Assembly: GCA_040752515.1 (NCBI GenBank)
Contig: JBFMGQ010000008.1
Location: 53,698 to 117,697, forward strand
DNA: 64,000 bases
Source: Tenuifilum sp040752515
Lineage (GTDB): Bacteria; Bacteroidota; Bacteroidia; Bacteroidales; Tenuifilaceae
Reading direction: 5' to 3'
The translations under genes were made by a program, and so were the position numbers. Numbering within the stretch: the first letter of the stretch is position 1; every line of letters starts with the position of its first letter. Shown here one piece after another: positions 9,591-17,196 of this stretch. The notes under the pieces are model-generated. The model worked only from the letters and a program-made list of their open reading frames with translations, was not told where the DNA came from and did no database searches.

Positions 9591-10373
9591 TTAATGTTGA
9601 TGGTTGTGTTGGTTTTCCTTACTGTGATCGAGCAAAACGGTGTGGGGTATTGGCCCATGGGCAATTATCTGAATTGGGCAGTTGTATGCAGCCAGTTGCT
9701 CATTGGTTATTTGGTTCGATTGATGGTAAAAAAGTGTTCCATTCACGCATGCTATAGTTTTAACATACGTAGTAATGGTGCCCAAATCGTGCGATACCAT
9801 AAGAATGGCCATTTGCTCGTTCAGCTTACGGAGCATTTCGTAAAGTTCGCCCTCAAATTTACTATCAACATAGGTATTGGGCTCATCCAAAATAAGTACC
9901 TGCGGGTCCGATATCAGCGCGCGGCAAAGCAACGCCCGTTGCAGCTGCCCACCCGAAAGCTGTCCAATGCTTTTATTTTGAAGATGATCGATCCCCACCC
10001 GTTTCATTAGGTCAAGGGCAATTCCTTTCTGTTGACGGCTGTAGCCACCAAAAAGTCCTTTTTTCTCCAAAAGACCCGATAGCACAACCTCTTTTACCGA
10101 TACGGGAAAATTTTTATCGATCTGGCTTGCCTGGGGCAGGTAGCCTATAAGAGAACCATTACCCTTGGTGTGAAAAATAACCTCGCCACTAAAGGGCTTC
10201 AGCTGACCTATTATCAGTTTAATCAGGGTGGTTTTACCACCACCATTAGGGCCAATTATTCCTATAAAATCGTTAGTGTTGATGGTAAGGCTAACGTTAC
10301 GTAAAACAATGTTTTTGCCGTATCCGGCGGTAACATTAACTACCTCAATCAGCTTTTCGGGTTGGTTTATCAT
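9591..10373 (-). CDS. Zinc/manganese ABC transporter ATPase (ZnuC type)
   Basis: ATP-binding subunit of the metal importer, 260 residues. Walker A is GPNGGGKTT (41-49), the signature is LSGGQLQRALL (140-150), Walker B is VLILDEP (160-166), and the H-loop lies in 'LMVSHDLG'. The start overlaps the end of the binding-protein gene by 4 bases (ATGA type), suggesting translational coupling. The protein ends in a histidine-rich tail, 'DHSKENQHNHQH', which is not part of the ATPase fold. It might bind metal and sense cytoplasmic zinc, but that is inference. The match to family and operon is strong. Confidence 0.94.
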   Translation of the reverse strand: MINQPEKLIEVVNVTAGYGKNIVLRNVSLTINTNDFIGIIGPNGGGKTTLIKLIIGQLKPFSGEVIFHTKGNGSLIGYLPQASQIDKNFPVSVKEVVLSGLLEKKGLFGGYSRQQKGIALDLMKRVGIDHLQNKSIGQLSGGQLQRALLCRALISDPQVLILDEPNTYVDSKFEGELYEMLRKLNEQMAILMVSHDLGTITTYVKTIACVNGTLFYHQSNQITNEQLAAYNCPIQIIAHGPIPHTVLLDHSKENQHNHQH

Positions 10374-11269
10374 TTTACATTACCTGCAATGGCGTTAGCA
10401 ATAAAAATCATACTTTCAGCCCAGTTTTCCTGTAGCTGATCGACCTTAACCACCGAGGCTCCAAATTCGTTGGCAATGGTTTGAGTGTTGTGGGTGTCGA
10501 ATTGGCTCTGCGAGAGGATGGTTTTGATACCCTTGGCACGGCAGCGCTCCACCAGCTCCACCACTCCCTTAGCCGATGGACTTTTTCCTTCCTGCTCAAC
10601 GCTTAACTGGGTTAACCCGTAATCGCGGGCATAGTAACCCAGGGCGGGATGGTATATTACAAAAGTTTTTTGGCCTGAGCCAGCCAAAATAGCCCGAACC
10701 TTAGTATCAACCGAGTCGATATGAACTAACAAGCGGTTAAGGTTAGCGTTGAACTCACTTTCCCTTTCAGGGAAAAGGTCGGTAAGGTTTTGGGCAATGG
10801 TTTTGGCCATAACCTTGGCGTTAACCGCCGACATCCATATATGCGGATCAACGGCATGGTGATGCCCTTGGTGGCTTTCGTTTTCATGGTCGTGATCGCC
10901 CTCGCATTCACCCTTAATCAAATCAATCCCTTGCGACAGGTCAACATATTTGAATTGGGCATTATCCTTAAGCTTTTGCTCCATTCCCTTCTCAAAATCG
11001 AGTAGCCCTATGGAAAAGTAAGCTTTGGCCTGGGTAAGTTCAGCCATCTGCTGGGGGGTTGGTTCAAACATCTCGGGGCTGCTGCCCGGTGGAACGAGCA
11101 CCTTAACCTCAACAGCCGAATCGGCTATGAACCGAACAAAATACTTGAGCGGTTGAATACTCACAAACACTGTGTTTGAACTGCTCTTAGCCAACTTACC
11201 CTTACAGCCAAATAATGCCAACAGGGAAAAGGATAGAACCGATAAAAAGAATACTTTTTTCATACCCAA
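10370..11269 (-). CDS. Zinc-type ABC transporter substrate-binding lipoprotein (ZnuA-like)
   Basis: High-affinity metal-binding protein of the cluster A-I (ZnuA/TroA) family, 299 residues. A lipobox ends at Cys22 ('LALFGC'), so it is an exported lipoprotein. The fold is supported by 'VLVPPGSSPEMFEPTPQQ' and 'VDPHIWMS', which contain metal-ligand positions. Just before 'VDPHIW' is a loop rich in His, Asp and Glu ('EGDHDHENESHQGHHH'), as in zinc-specific ZnuA proteins where it helps capture zinc. It is first in a three-gene operon with ATPase and permease. Its upstream region, shared with the divergent TPR-phosphatase gene, holds a TAAGTTTG -7 candidate; no obvious Zur operator was recognised. 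Confidence 0.93.
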   Translation of the reverse strand: MGMKKVFFLSVLSFSLLALFGCKGKLAKSSSNTVFVSIQPLKYFVRFIADSAVEVKVLVPPGSSPEMFEPTPQQMAELTQAKAYFSIGLLDFEKGMEQKLKDNAQFKYVDLSQGIDLIKGECEGDHDHENESHQGHHHAVDPHIWMSAVNAKVMAKTIAQNLTDLFPERESEFNANLNRLLVHIDSVDTKVRAILAGSGQKTFVIYHPALGYYARDYGLTQLSVEQEGKSPSAKGVVELVERCRAKGIKTILSQSQFDTHNTQTIANEFGASVVKVDQLQENWAESMIFIANAIAGNVK

Positions 11270-11295
11270 AAATTATTTGATAAAGTTAGAAAATC

Positions 11296-11303
11296 CAAAC
11301 TTA
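11296..11303 (-). promoter_or_regulatory. Candidate -7 element upstream of the metal importer operon
   Basis: TAAGTTTG on the minus strand matches the Bacteroidota TAnnTTTG consensus and lies 27 bases upstream of the binding-protein start codon. No convincing -33 TTG was found at the right distance, so this is only a candidate. Confidence 0.4.
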
Positions 11304-11533
11304 TTGTAACATTTCAGGTGGCGTTTTTGTTCTTAAATATTTCAATTTTTTTGTTAATCATTGACTATGGTTTTGATTATTAAAATTTTCTCTAATTCAG
11401 CAGGTTTTTTTGAAGATACTATTATAAATCATTTAGGTAAAATGGATTTACTCAACAGAAACTGTATTTTTATCAAATTCCTTTGCATAATGCTGTAATC
11501 TTTAGTAATTTGCTCTCGAATCATTGTGTTACC

Positions 11534-14080
11534 ATGAGGGCAAAAATCGTATCAATCACACTATTAGCGCTAATCTTTGCATTTTTTACGGTAAATGCAA
11601 GTGAGCGCGATAGCTTACTTAACCTTCTTTCGGCCTCAAAGGGTAAGGACAAAGTTGAGATTTTGATTAAGCTTACCGAGGTTACCTCAGGTACCGACCA
11701 GGCCATTAAGTATGCCGATGAGGCCATATCGGCGGCACGAAAAATAAGCGATGAACTCCTTGCTAAGGCCTATCTGAACAAGGGATTTGCCCTATCGGAA
11801 AACTATCTTGATAACGAAGCCATTGATTTTTACCGCAAAGCCCTTGAACTTGCCCAAAAGAATGGATATAAAAATTCGATTCTCGAAGCCTACAAAGGGA
11901 TTTCCTCAGCATACTTCTACATCGACTCGTTTGAGCAATCGCAAAGGTATGCTAACCTTTTGCTGCAGCAAGCATTGGAGTTGGATAGCATCAGGCATCA
12001 GGCATACGCCTACTTCAGGCTTGGTAAAATATTTCAGGAGCAAGGCCAAAACGATTCTGCTTTACATTACATCCGACGCTCCTTGGCATTGCGGGAAAAA
12101 CTTGGCGATTGGAAAGAGATTGCGCAAACCTACAATGGGCTTGGCCGCATATACTTTGACCTTGCCCAGTACGATAGCGCCATCGGGTGCTATGGCAAAG
12201 AGGTTGAACTTAAAGAGCGAATGGGCGACCAGCCCGCTTACCTTGCCATTGCATACCTTAACATTGGCCGCACACACATTGCAAAAAGCAATTTTCAGCT
12301 TGCCCTTGAGCAATACCAAAAGGCTCTAAAAACCTTTGAAGGCATTAACCATCAGGAGGGTATTGCCACCTGTAACTCGGGGCTGGGGATGATCTACGAA
12401 AACCTATCACAAAGCGATCTGGCAACCGAACAAAACGAGGCTAACTACCTTAAGGCGCTGGGCTACCATATGACAGCCCTTGACCTGTTCCGCAAACTTC
12501 AAAAGAAAAAGGAAGAAGGACAAACCCTACAGAATATCGGAAATGTTTTTACCCGCTTAGCCACCAACCGGTTTGTTGCACGCTTTGGTGAGATGTGGGA
12601 AGACTCACTGTACAAGATCAGGCAAACCGAAATACTTGCTTCGTTCGACAGCGCAAGGAATTACTACGGAAAGGCGCTAAGTATTTTTGATGAGCTTCAC
12701 GAGGAAGGCGAAATTGCCAAGGTAAACACCAATATTGGAAGCATTTACAGCTGGGCTCGCGATTGGGATAAGGCTAACACCTATATTAACCGCGCCTTAC
12801 AGCTGGCACGCAAAAACAACTTGCTTTACGAGACCACCGCTGCCCTCTACGCAAAAGGTGAAAGCTTGTTCCGTCAGGGACGATTCGATGAGGCCGAACT
12901 GGCCTTTGTTGAATGCTCAAGGCTCTCGGAAAAACTTGGGTTAAAGGAAACGTTACGCTACAGCTACGAACGCCTGTCGCGGCTTTACGAGCAACGAGGT
13001 GATTTAGTACGCGCCTACACCTACTTTAAGCAAGCCGTTAAGATTAAGGATGAGATTTTCAGCGAAAAGAGCCAGCGGGTGATGGCCGAAATGCAAACCA
13101 AATACGAAACCGAAAAGAAAGAGCACCAACTTGTGCTCATGAAGAATAAGGATGAACTCCAAAAATCGATAATCCAACGTCAAAAGTTGATGATTATAGG
13201 CGCAATTGCCGGTTCGTTCCTTATACTTATGGTTGCCGTTCTGATGTTCAAGATGTTCCGCGATAAGCAGCGCGCCAACATCATTCTGGAGGAGAAAAAT
13301 GCTTTGATTACCCGCCAGAAACAGGAAATAACCGATAGTATAAAGTATGCCAGCCGAATACAAACGGCGGTGTTACCCACCTCGGCACTAATTTCCGATG
13401 TGTTACCCGATCACTTTGTGCTTTTCCTACCCCGCGATATAGTTAGCGGTGACTTTTACTGGATGACCCGTAAAAATGATAAAATTGTACTGGTTGCTGC
13501 CGACTGTACTGGCCATGGCGTTCCTGGTGCATTCATGAGCATGCTTGGCGTTTCGTTCCTTTACGAGATTGTTAACAAGGAGAGCATTCTTCAACCTTCG
13601 GAAATCCTCGATAATCTTCGTAACCATATCAAAACAACCCTCAGCCAAACCGGTAAGATTGAGGAGCAAAAGGACGGAATGGACATCTCGCTTTGCGTAA
13701 TCGATAAGCAAAACCAAAAGTTGGAGTGGGCTGGCGCCTATAATCCACTTTACCAAATACGCAATGGCGAGCTTATTGAGTACAAAGCCGATAAAATGCC
13801 CGTTGCCGTTCATATCAACGACTTTAACTCGTTCACCAATCACGAAATTGAATACCAGCCCGGCGACGCCTTTTACATGTTCTCCGATGGTTACGCCGAC
13901 CAGTTTGGTGGTACCGATGGTAGAAAATTCATGCTAAAACGCCTGAAGGAAACCCTGCTAAGCATCTGGGAAAAGCCAATGGCTGAACAAAAGGAAATTC
14001 TGCACAGTATTCACATGGATTGGCGGGGCGAAGAAAACGACCAGGTTGACGATATCCTGATTATCGGGTTTAGAGTTTAA
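11534..14080 (+). CDS. TPR-repeat membrane protein with C-terminal SpoIIE/PP2C phosphatase domain
   Basis: An 848-residue signalling protein. An N-terminal signal sequence ('MRAKIVSITLLALIFAFFTVNA') leads into about 450 residues of tetratricopeptide repeats, expected in the periplasm. A coiled-coil stretch, one membrane helix (about 552-574) and a second coiled coil follow. A cytoplasmic SpoIIE-type PP2C Ser/Thr phosphatase domain begins near residue 634. Metal-binding acidic motifs are visible in 'SGDFYW', 'AADCTGHGVPGAFMSM' and 'MFSDGYADQFGG'. An in-frame start at 11483 would put 17 poorly hydrophobic residues ahead of the signal peptide, so 11534 is preferred. Such proteins usually act on an anti-anti-sigma (STAS) partner; a STAS-like gene lies 2.6 kb downstream but is not adjacent. 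The last 11 bases overlap the convergent glycosyltransferase gene. Confidence 0.9.
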   Translation: MRAKIVSITLLALIFAFFTVNASERDSLLNLLSASKGKDKVEILIKLTEVTSGTDQAIKYADEAISAARKISDELLAKAYLNKGFALSENYLDNEAIDFYRKALELAQKNGYKNSILEAYKGISSAYFYIDSFEQSQRYANLLLQQALELDSIRHQAYAYFRLGKIFQEQGQNDSALHYIRRSLALREKLGDWKEIAQTYNGLGRIYFDLAQYDSAIGCYGKEVELKERMGDQPAYLAIAYLNIGRTHIAKSNFQLALEQYQKALKTFEGINHQEGIATCNSGLGMIYENLSQSDLATEQNEANYLKALGYHMTALDLFRKLQKKKEEGQTLQNIGNVFTRLATNRFVARFGEMWEDSLYKIRQTEILASFDSARNYYGKALSIFDELHEEGEIAKVNTNIGSIYSWARDWDKANTYINRALQLARKNNLLYETTAALYAKGESLFRQGRFDEAELAFVECSRLSEKLGLKETLRYSYERLSRLYEQRGDLVRAYTYFKQAVKIKDEIFSEKSQRVMAEMQTKYETEKKEHQLVLMKNKDELQKSIIQRQKLMIIGAIAGSFLILMVAVLMFKMFRDKQRANIILEEKNALITRQKQEITDSIKYASRIQTAVLPTSALISDVLPDHFVLFLPRDIVSGDFYWMTRKNDKIVLVAADCTGHGVPGAFMSMLGVSFLYEIVNKESILQPSEILDNLRNHIKTTLSQTGKIEEQKDGMDISLCVIDKQNQKLEWAGAYNPLYQIRNGELIEYKADKMPVAVHINDFNSFTNHEIEYQPGDAFYMFSDGYADQFGGTDGRKFMLKRLKETLLSIWEKPMAEQKEILHSIHMDWRGEENDQVDDILIIGFRV

Positions 14081-15338
14081 TTGACCATTCCGATCTCTCC
14101 ATCTCCCTATAAATTAGCAGCAACTCCTTTGCATCAAGTTTTTCTGCTTGGAATTTACCCATGCTGATAAGCAGGTTTTTTGCCTGCTTCTCAACCGGCT
14201 GCCTGCCATAGTATTTCTCCGCTGCAAAGTTCATATACTTTAGTAGCATAAAGGCATCGAACCAAAGGAAGAATCGCTTTTTGAAAGATTTTGGCGAAGA
14301 GGCATTAGCCCTTACGTTTTCAATGGCTTTAATGGCATCAACCTGAAAAAGAAAGTCACTTAAAGGCTCTGCCAGCGATTCAATAAACTTTTTGGTTTGA
14401 TCACTACCATGGTCGTAAAGAGTAGTTACATTCTGAAACAGCGGTTCAAGGTTAATAAACGATTCCAGGTGGTAGGTCGATATGGGTTCATTACTGTAAA
14501 CCAGCTTGCTCATGGCTCGTCCCGTGCCAAAAGGCACCCTGTTCGATGGCCTTGGCGAAGGGAAAACGCACGTGGTATTTAACTCCCTGAAACCACCATG
14601 TGGTATTATTTTTTGAAGAAAGTAAAAATCTTCACCTGCCTGATGGCGGTTCATACCGCCAAACTTTACGTAAGCCCCTGCGCTACAAGCCATTGATGAG
14701 CCAACGGTATGGTAGGCAAAAGGGAAACCCACAAAGCGGGAGGCTTGGTTATAGTAACGCAGGTGCAGCTCATAGTCAGCTATGCCTTTGTAAACTGAAT
14801 TGGGAAACTCCTCGCCCGACAGAGGATGTTCAAATCGAACGGAGCATGCATGGGTCTCAGGGTGCTTATCCCATAAATGGTAAAGCTCACAAAGGTAGTT
14901 GGGCATGCATTGCGAATCGGCATCGAAACAGGCAATAACCCCCGATTGCCGACCAACGCTAAGCAGGCGATAGGCTGCTTCGTCCATGCCAATTTGCCGG
15001 GCGTATCCTACTCCAGCCTGTTTTCGGGGCAGGTCAAATGCCCTTATGGTACGAAAATACAAATTCTCGCTACCCCATAAACGGTTTGCCTCATCGATGT
15101 CTTTAACTGCTTTGTTGGAATTTTCCAACACATCGTGATTAGCCCCCTCGGGGTGATTTACCACAACAATTACCTCAACATCGCAAGCTGGTAAAGTGCA
15201 ACCTGCAATCGACTCCAACGATTTTATTAAGTTAGGTTCATTGTAACAGGGAATAACAACGCAAATCCCCAGGTTAACCGAAGGGTTAACATCAATTTGG
15301 GGTGAAAAATTCTTTTTTGCAAAGTAATATTCCCACAT
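14070..15338 (-). CDS. Glycosyltransferase family 2 protein
   Basis: A 422-residue GT-A fold glycosyltransferase. The N-terminus of the catalytic domain reads 'GICVVIPCYNEPN'. 'ACFDADSQCMPNYL' is the metal- and nucleotide-sugar-binding DXD region, and 'GGMNRHQAGEDFYFLQKI' fits the acceptor-side 'ED' motif. There are no clear membrane helices, so it is probably cytoplasmic or peripheral. No other polysaccharide genes are adjacent, so donor and acceptor cannot be inferred. An ompH-like gene lies upstream on the same strand behind a hairpin. Its 3' end overlaps the TPR-phosphatase gene by 11 bases. Confidence 0.88.
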   Translation of the reverse strand: MWEYYFAKKNFSPQIDVNPSVNLGICVVIPCYNEPNLIKSLESIAGCTLPACDVEVIVVVNHPEGANHDVLENSNKAVKDIDEANRLWGSENLYFRTIRAFDLPRKQAGVGYARQIGMDEAAYRLLSVGRQSGVIACFDADSQCMPNYLCELYHLWDKHPETHACSVRFEHPLSGEEFPNSVYKGIADYELHLRYYNQASRFVGFPFAYHTVGSSMACSAGAYVKFGGMNRHQAGEDFYFLQKIIPHGGFRELNTTCVFPSPRPSNRVPFGTGRAMSKLVYSNEPISTYHLESFINLEPLFQNVTTLYDHGSDQTKKFIESLAEPLSDFLFQVDAIKAIENVRANASSPKSFKKRFFLWFDAFMLLKYMNFAAEKYYGRQPVEKQAKNLLISMGKFQAEKLDAKELLLIYREMERSEWSIKL

Positions 15339-15355
15339 GGCGTAACAAAAATAGC

Positions 15356-15392
15356 GAAACCCTTTCTTATGAAAAACATTCGAAAGGGTTTC
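15356..15392 (-). terminator. Hairpin terminator after the OmpH-like gene
   Basis: An 11-bp perfect inverted repeat (GAAACCCTTTC / GAAAGGGTTTC) with a 15-nt loop, followed on the minus strand by CTATTTTTG. It lies between the OmpH-like gene and the GT2 gene, both on the minus strand. Confidence 0.7.
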
Positions 15393-15423
15393 GGGTTGGT
15401 TTAGGTTTAGTATAGGTGGGTGT

Positions 15424-16026
15424 TTATTTCTTTTTATTTGCTGCGTACTTTTTGTTCAGACCATCAAGCACCTCATTGGTGATATCGTTGGCAGGATGCC
15501 CGTATAGAAGTGGGCCACCAAAGGTATTGCTGAGTATTAAATGGTAACCCTTATCGGCATTGTACTCTTTCAGGTATTCAGTAATACTGTTGTGAATTTG
15601 GCGAAGCTTAACCTGTTCCTCTTCGGCAAGCTGCATGCGCATTTCATCGCGAAGCTGGTATAGTTGCTGCTCTTTGGCTGCCAGATTGCTTTGAAGCTGT
15701 TGCGCTTCGGAGCGTGTTAACAAACCCTTTTGAACCTTATCCTGAAAATCGTAAGCTTCTTTCTCAAAGCTACGCGATTTTGCATTAAGATCAGCCTCTT
15801 TCTTTTTACCGCTCTCTTCAAGTTCACGTTTCATGTCGAAGTACATGTCATAGTTATTCAAAAGGGTATCCATGTTAACCCACGCTGCGGTAAACTGCTC
15901 CGATATTGCGCCTTTCCCTTCGGTTCCTTTAACATCTTTTTTCCCACCAGAGGTGAAATGGAGAACAAAAAGAACAACAATGGCAACGCCAAACAGAATG
16001 TTGATTATTAGGTTTGTTTTCTTCAT
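15424..16026 (-). CDS. OmpH/Skp family periplasmic chaperone
   Basis: A 200-residue member of the OmpH/Skp family, periplasmic chaperones that hold unfolded outer-membrane proteins. It has an N-terminal hydrophobic segment (about residues 6-25, uncleaved anchor or signal). The Bacteroidota-typical 'AAWVNMDTLLNNYDMY' follows, then a long charged coiled coil (about 60-145) that would form the jellyfish tentacles. The C-terminal strand region 'YHLILSNTFGGPLLYG' completes the body domain. BamA and LpxD, often its neighbours, are not here. It has its own downstream hairpin. Confidence 0.9.
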   Translation of the reverse strand: MKKTNLIINILFGVAIVVLFVLHFTSGGKKDVKGTEGKGAISEQFTAAWVNMDTLLNNYDMYFDMKRELEESGKKKEADLNAKSRSFEKEAYDFQDKVQKGLLTRSEAQQLQSNLAAKEQQLYQLRDEMRMQLAEEEQVKLRQIHNSITEYLKEYNADKGYHLILSNTFGGPLLYGHPANDITNEVLDGLNKKYAANKKK

Positions 16027-16169
16027 AATTGATTGATATTACTGATTAGTATATTTCAAGTTATTCAAAACGCACACTATTTCTAACATCTACAAACATA
16101 CTGACGCAAATATAAATGAAAATGCAACATAACAAAATATTTATGCCAATTTTTTCCGATTTAAAACGA

Positions 16170-16553
16170 TTATTCCAGCAGCCCCTCGTCGCGGAAGAGT
16201 AATAAAATTGATGAAAAAGGAACAACAACATACTTCTCGCTGTTGAACTCAACCTCAATGGCATTCTCGTGAAGGTAAACAGCCAAATCGCCAACCTGGG
16301 CCTGCAAGGGAAAATATTTAGCTTCGTTTCTACTTTTTTTCCAGGGTTCGTCGGCATCAGTAAACATGGGGATTGGGTATCCAGGGCCTACCTTAACCAC
16401 ATAGCCGCTATGGGCTTTCTGCTTTTCCTGCACACCAGGGGGTAGTAAAAGTCCTGCCTTGGTACGCTCATCGGGATTCTTGGGTTTAATCAAAACCCTA
16501 TCGCCTACCACTATGATGCTGTCAAAATCCTTTGGATCGAACGAGAGTGACAT
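16170..16553 (-). CDS. GroES-like (Cpn10) co-chaperone paralogue
   Basis: A 127-residue protein of the GroES fold. 'VVGDRVLIKPKNPDERTKAGLLLP' matches the first strand and start of the mobile loop of GroES. 'GYVVKVGPG' and 'VGDLAVYLHENAIEVEFNSEKYVVVP' match the later strands. It is longer than canonical GroES (about 95 residues) because of an insert around 'PIPMFTDADEPWKKSRNEAKYF'. No groEL gene is next to it, so this is probably the second, divergent GroES-like protein of Bacteroidota rather than the main co-chaperonin. It has a good promoter of its own directly upstream. Confidence 0.85.
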   Translation of the reverse strand: MSLSFDPKDFDSIIVVGDRVLIKPKNPDERTKAGLLLPPGVQEKQKAHSGYVVKVGPGYPIPMFTDADEPWKKSRNEAKYFPLQAQVGDLAVYLHENAIEVEFNSEKYVVVPFSSILLLFRDEGLLE

Positions 16554-16575
16554 ATAATTACAGGGTTTGTTACAG

Positions 16576-16603
16576 CAAAATTATCCATTTGTTTTTAAAA
16601 CAA
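16576..16603 (-). promoter_or_regulatory. Promoter of the GroES-like gene
   Basis: On the minus strand a TTG (-33 type) is followed after 17 bases by TAATTTTG, a full match to the Bacteroidota -7 consensus TAnnTTTG. It ends 23 bases before the start codon at 16553. Confidence 0.7.
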
Positions 16604-16716
16604 TGTATTTTGTGGCTAAATATTGTGATTATATCCATTATATCGTGTTGTTTGTAGAAAGTGTATTGACTTCAGCATCCAGTATGCTTATCTTGCAAGT
16701 ATTGAGTTTATAGGAT

Positions 16717-17133
16717 ATGTCATCAATTCAGATCTTTAGTAGTTCCTACGCAGTGGCTATCTATAACCCCACGCTGAAATGCGTTGAGGTTACGTGGCAC
16801 GGTAACCAAACCATTGAAGAATACAAAGATGTTTTTAATGCACTTCTGGAATTCCAGCGCAACTCCGGTATGGAGGTAAAAGGATATCTTTCCGATATCA
16901 GAGATCAGGGAGTGGTAAACCCAAACAGCCGAAAATGGTTTGAGCAGGTGGTTCTCCCTACTGCTGTAAATCAGGGCTTAAAATGGGCTACAGTTGTATT
17001 TGACGGAAGCACATTCAAACGTTACTATCTTAACCTTATCCTTCAGGTGGCTAACGTTTATGGTTTGCCCCTAAAATTTTTCAATTCAAAGGATGAAGCC
17101 TACAGCTGGGCTGAGAAACTAAATCTTAAATAG
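16717..17133 (+). CDS. STAS/SpoIIAA-like cytoplasmic protein
   Basis: A 138-residue soluble protein with an alternating strand-helix pattern like the SpoIIAA/STAS-like family. 'YNPTLKCVEVTWHGNQTIEEYKDVF' resembles the opening strands, and 'GYLSDIRDQGVVNPNSRKWF' contains the central 'SDxR' segment common in this Bacteroidota group. A clear phosphorylatable Ser in the anti-anti-sigma position is not evident, so regulation by a phosphatase or kinase is speculative. The TPR-SpoIIE phosphatase 2.6 kb upstream is a possible but unproven partner. It is followed 63 bases later by comEC. Confidence 0.65.
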   Translation: MSSIQIFSSSYAVAIYNPTLKCVEVTWHGNQTIEEYKDVFNALLEFQRNSGMEVKGYLSDIRDQGVVNPNSRKWFEQVVLPTAVNQGLKWATVVFDGSTFKRYYLNLILQVANVYGLPLKFFNSKDEAYSWAEKLNLK

Positions 17134-17166
17134 TCAAAAAAAACGTATTGACCTTTGCCTTAAAAA

Positions 17167-17192
17167 GTTGTAACTTGAATTGTTGTTACAAC
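17167..17192 (+). promoter_or_regulatory. Inverted repeat just upstream of comEC
   Basis: GTTGTAAC and GTTACAAC form a perfect 8-bp inverted repeat with a 10-nt spacer, ending four bases before the comEC ATG at 17197. It overlaps a TAACTTGA sequence resembling a -7 element. It could be an operator for a dimeric regulator or an RNA hairpin covering the start codon. No T tract follows, so it is not a terminator. Confidence 0.55.
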
Positions 17193-17196
17193 CAGT

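Noticed and set aside
16170..16553. Main GroES of the chaperonin
   Set aside because: It is longer than canonical GroES with an insert and has no groEL neighbour.
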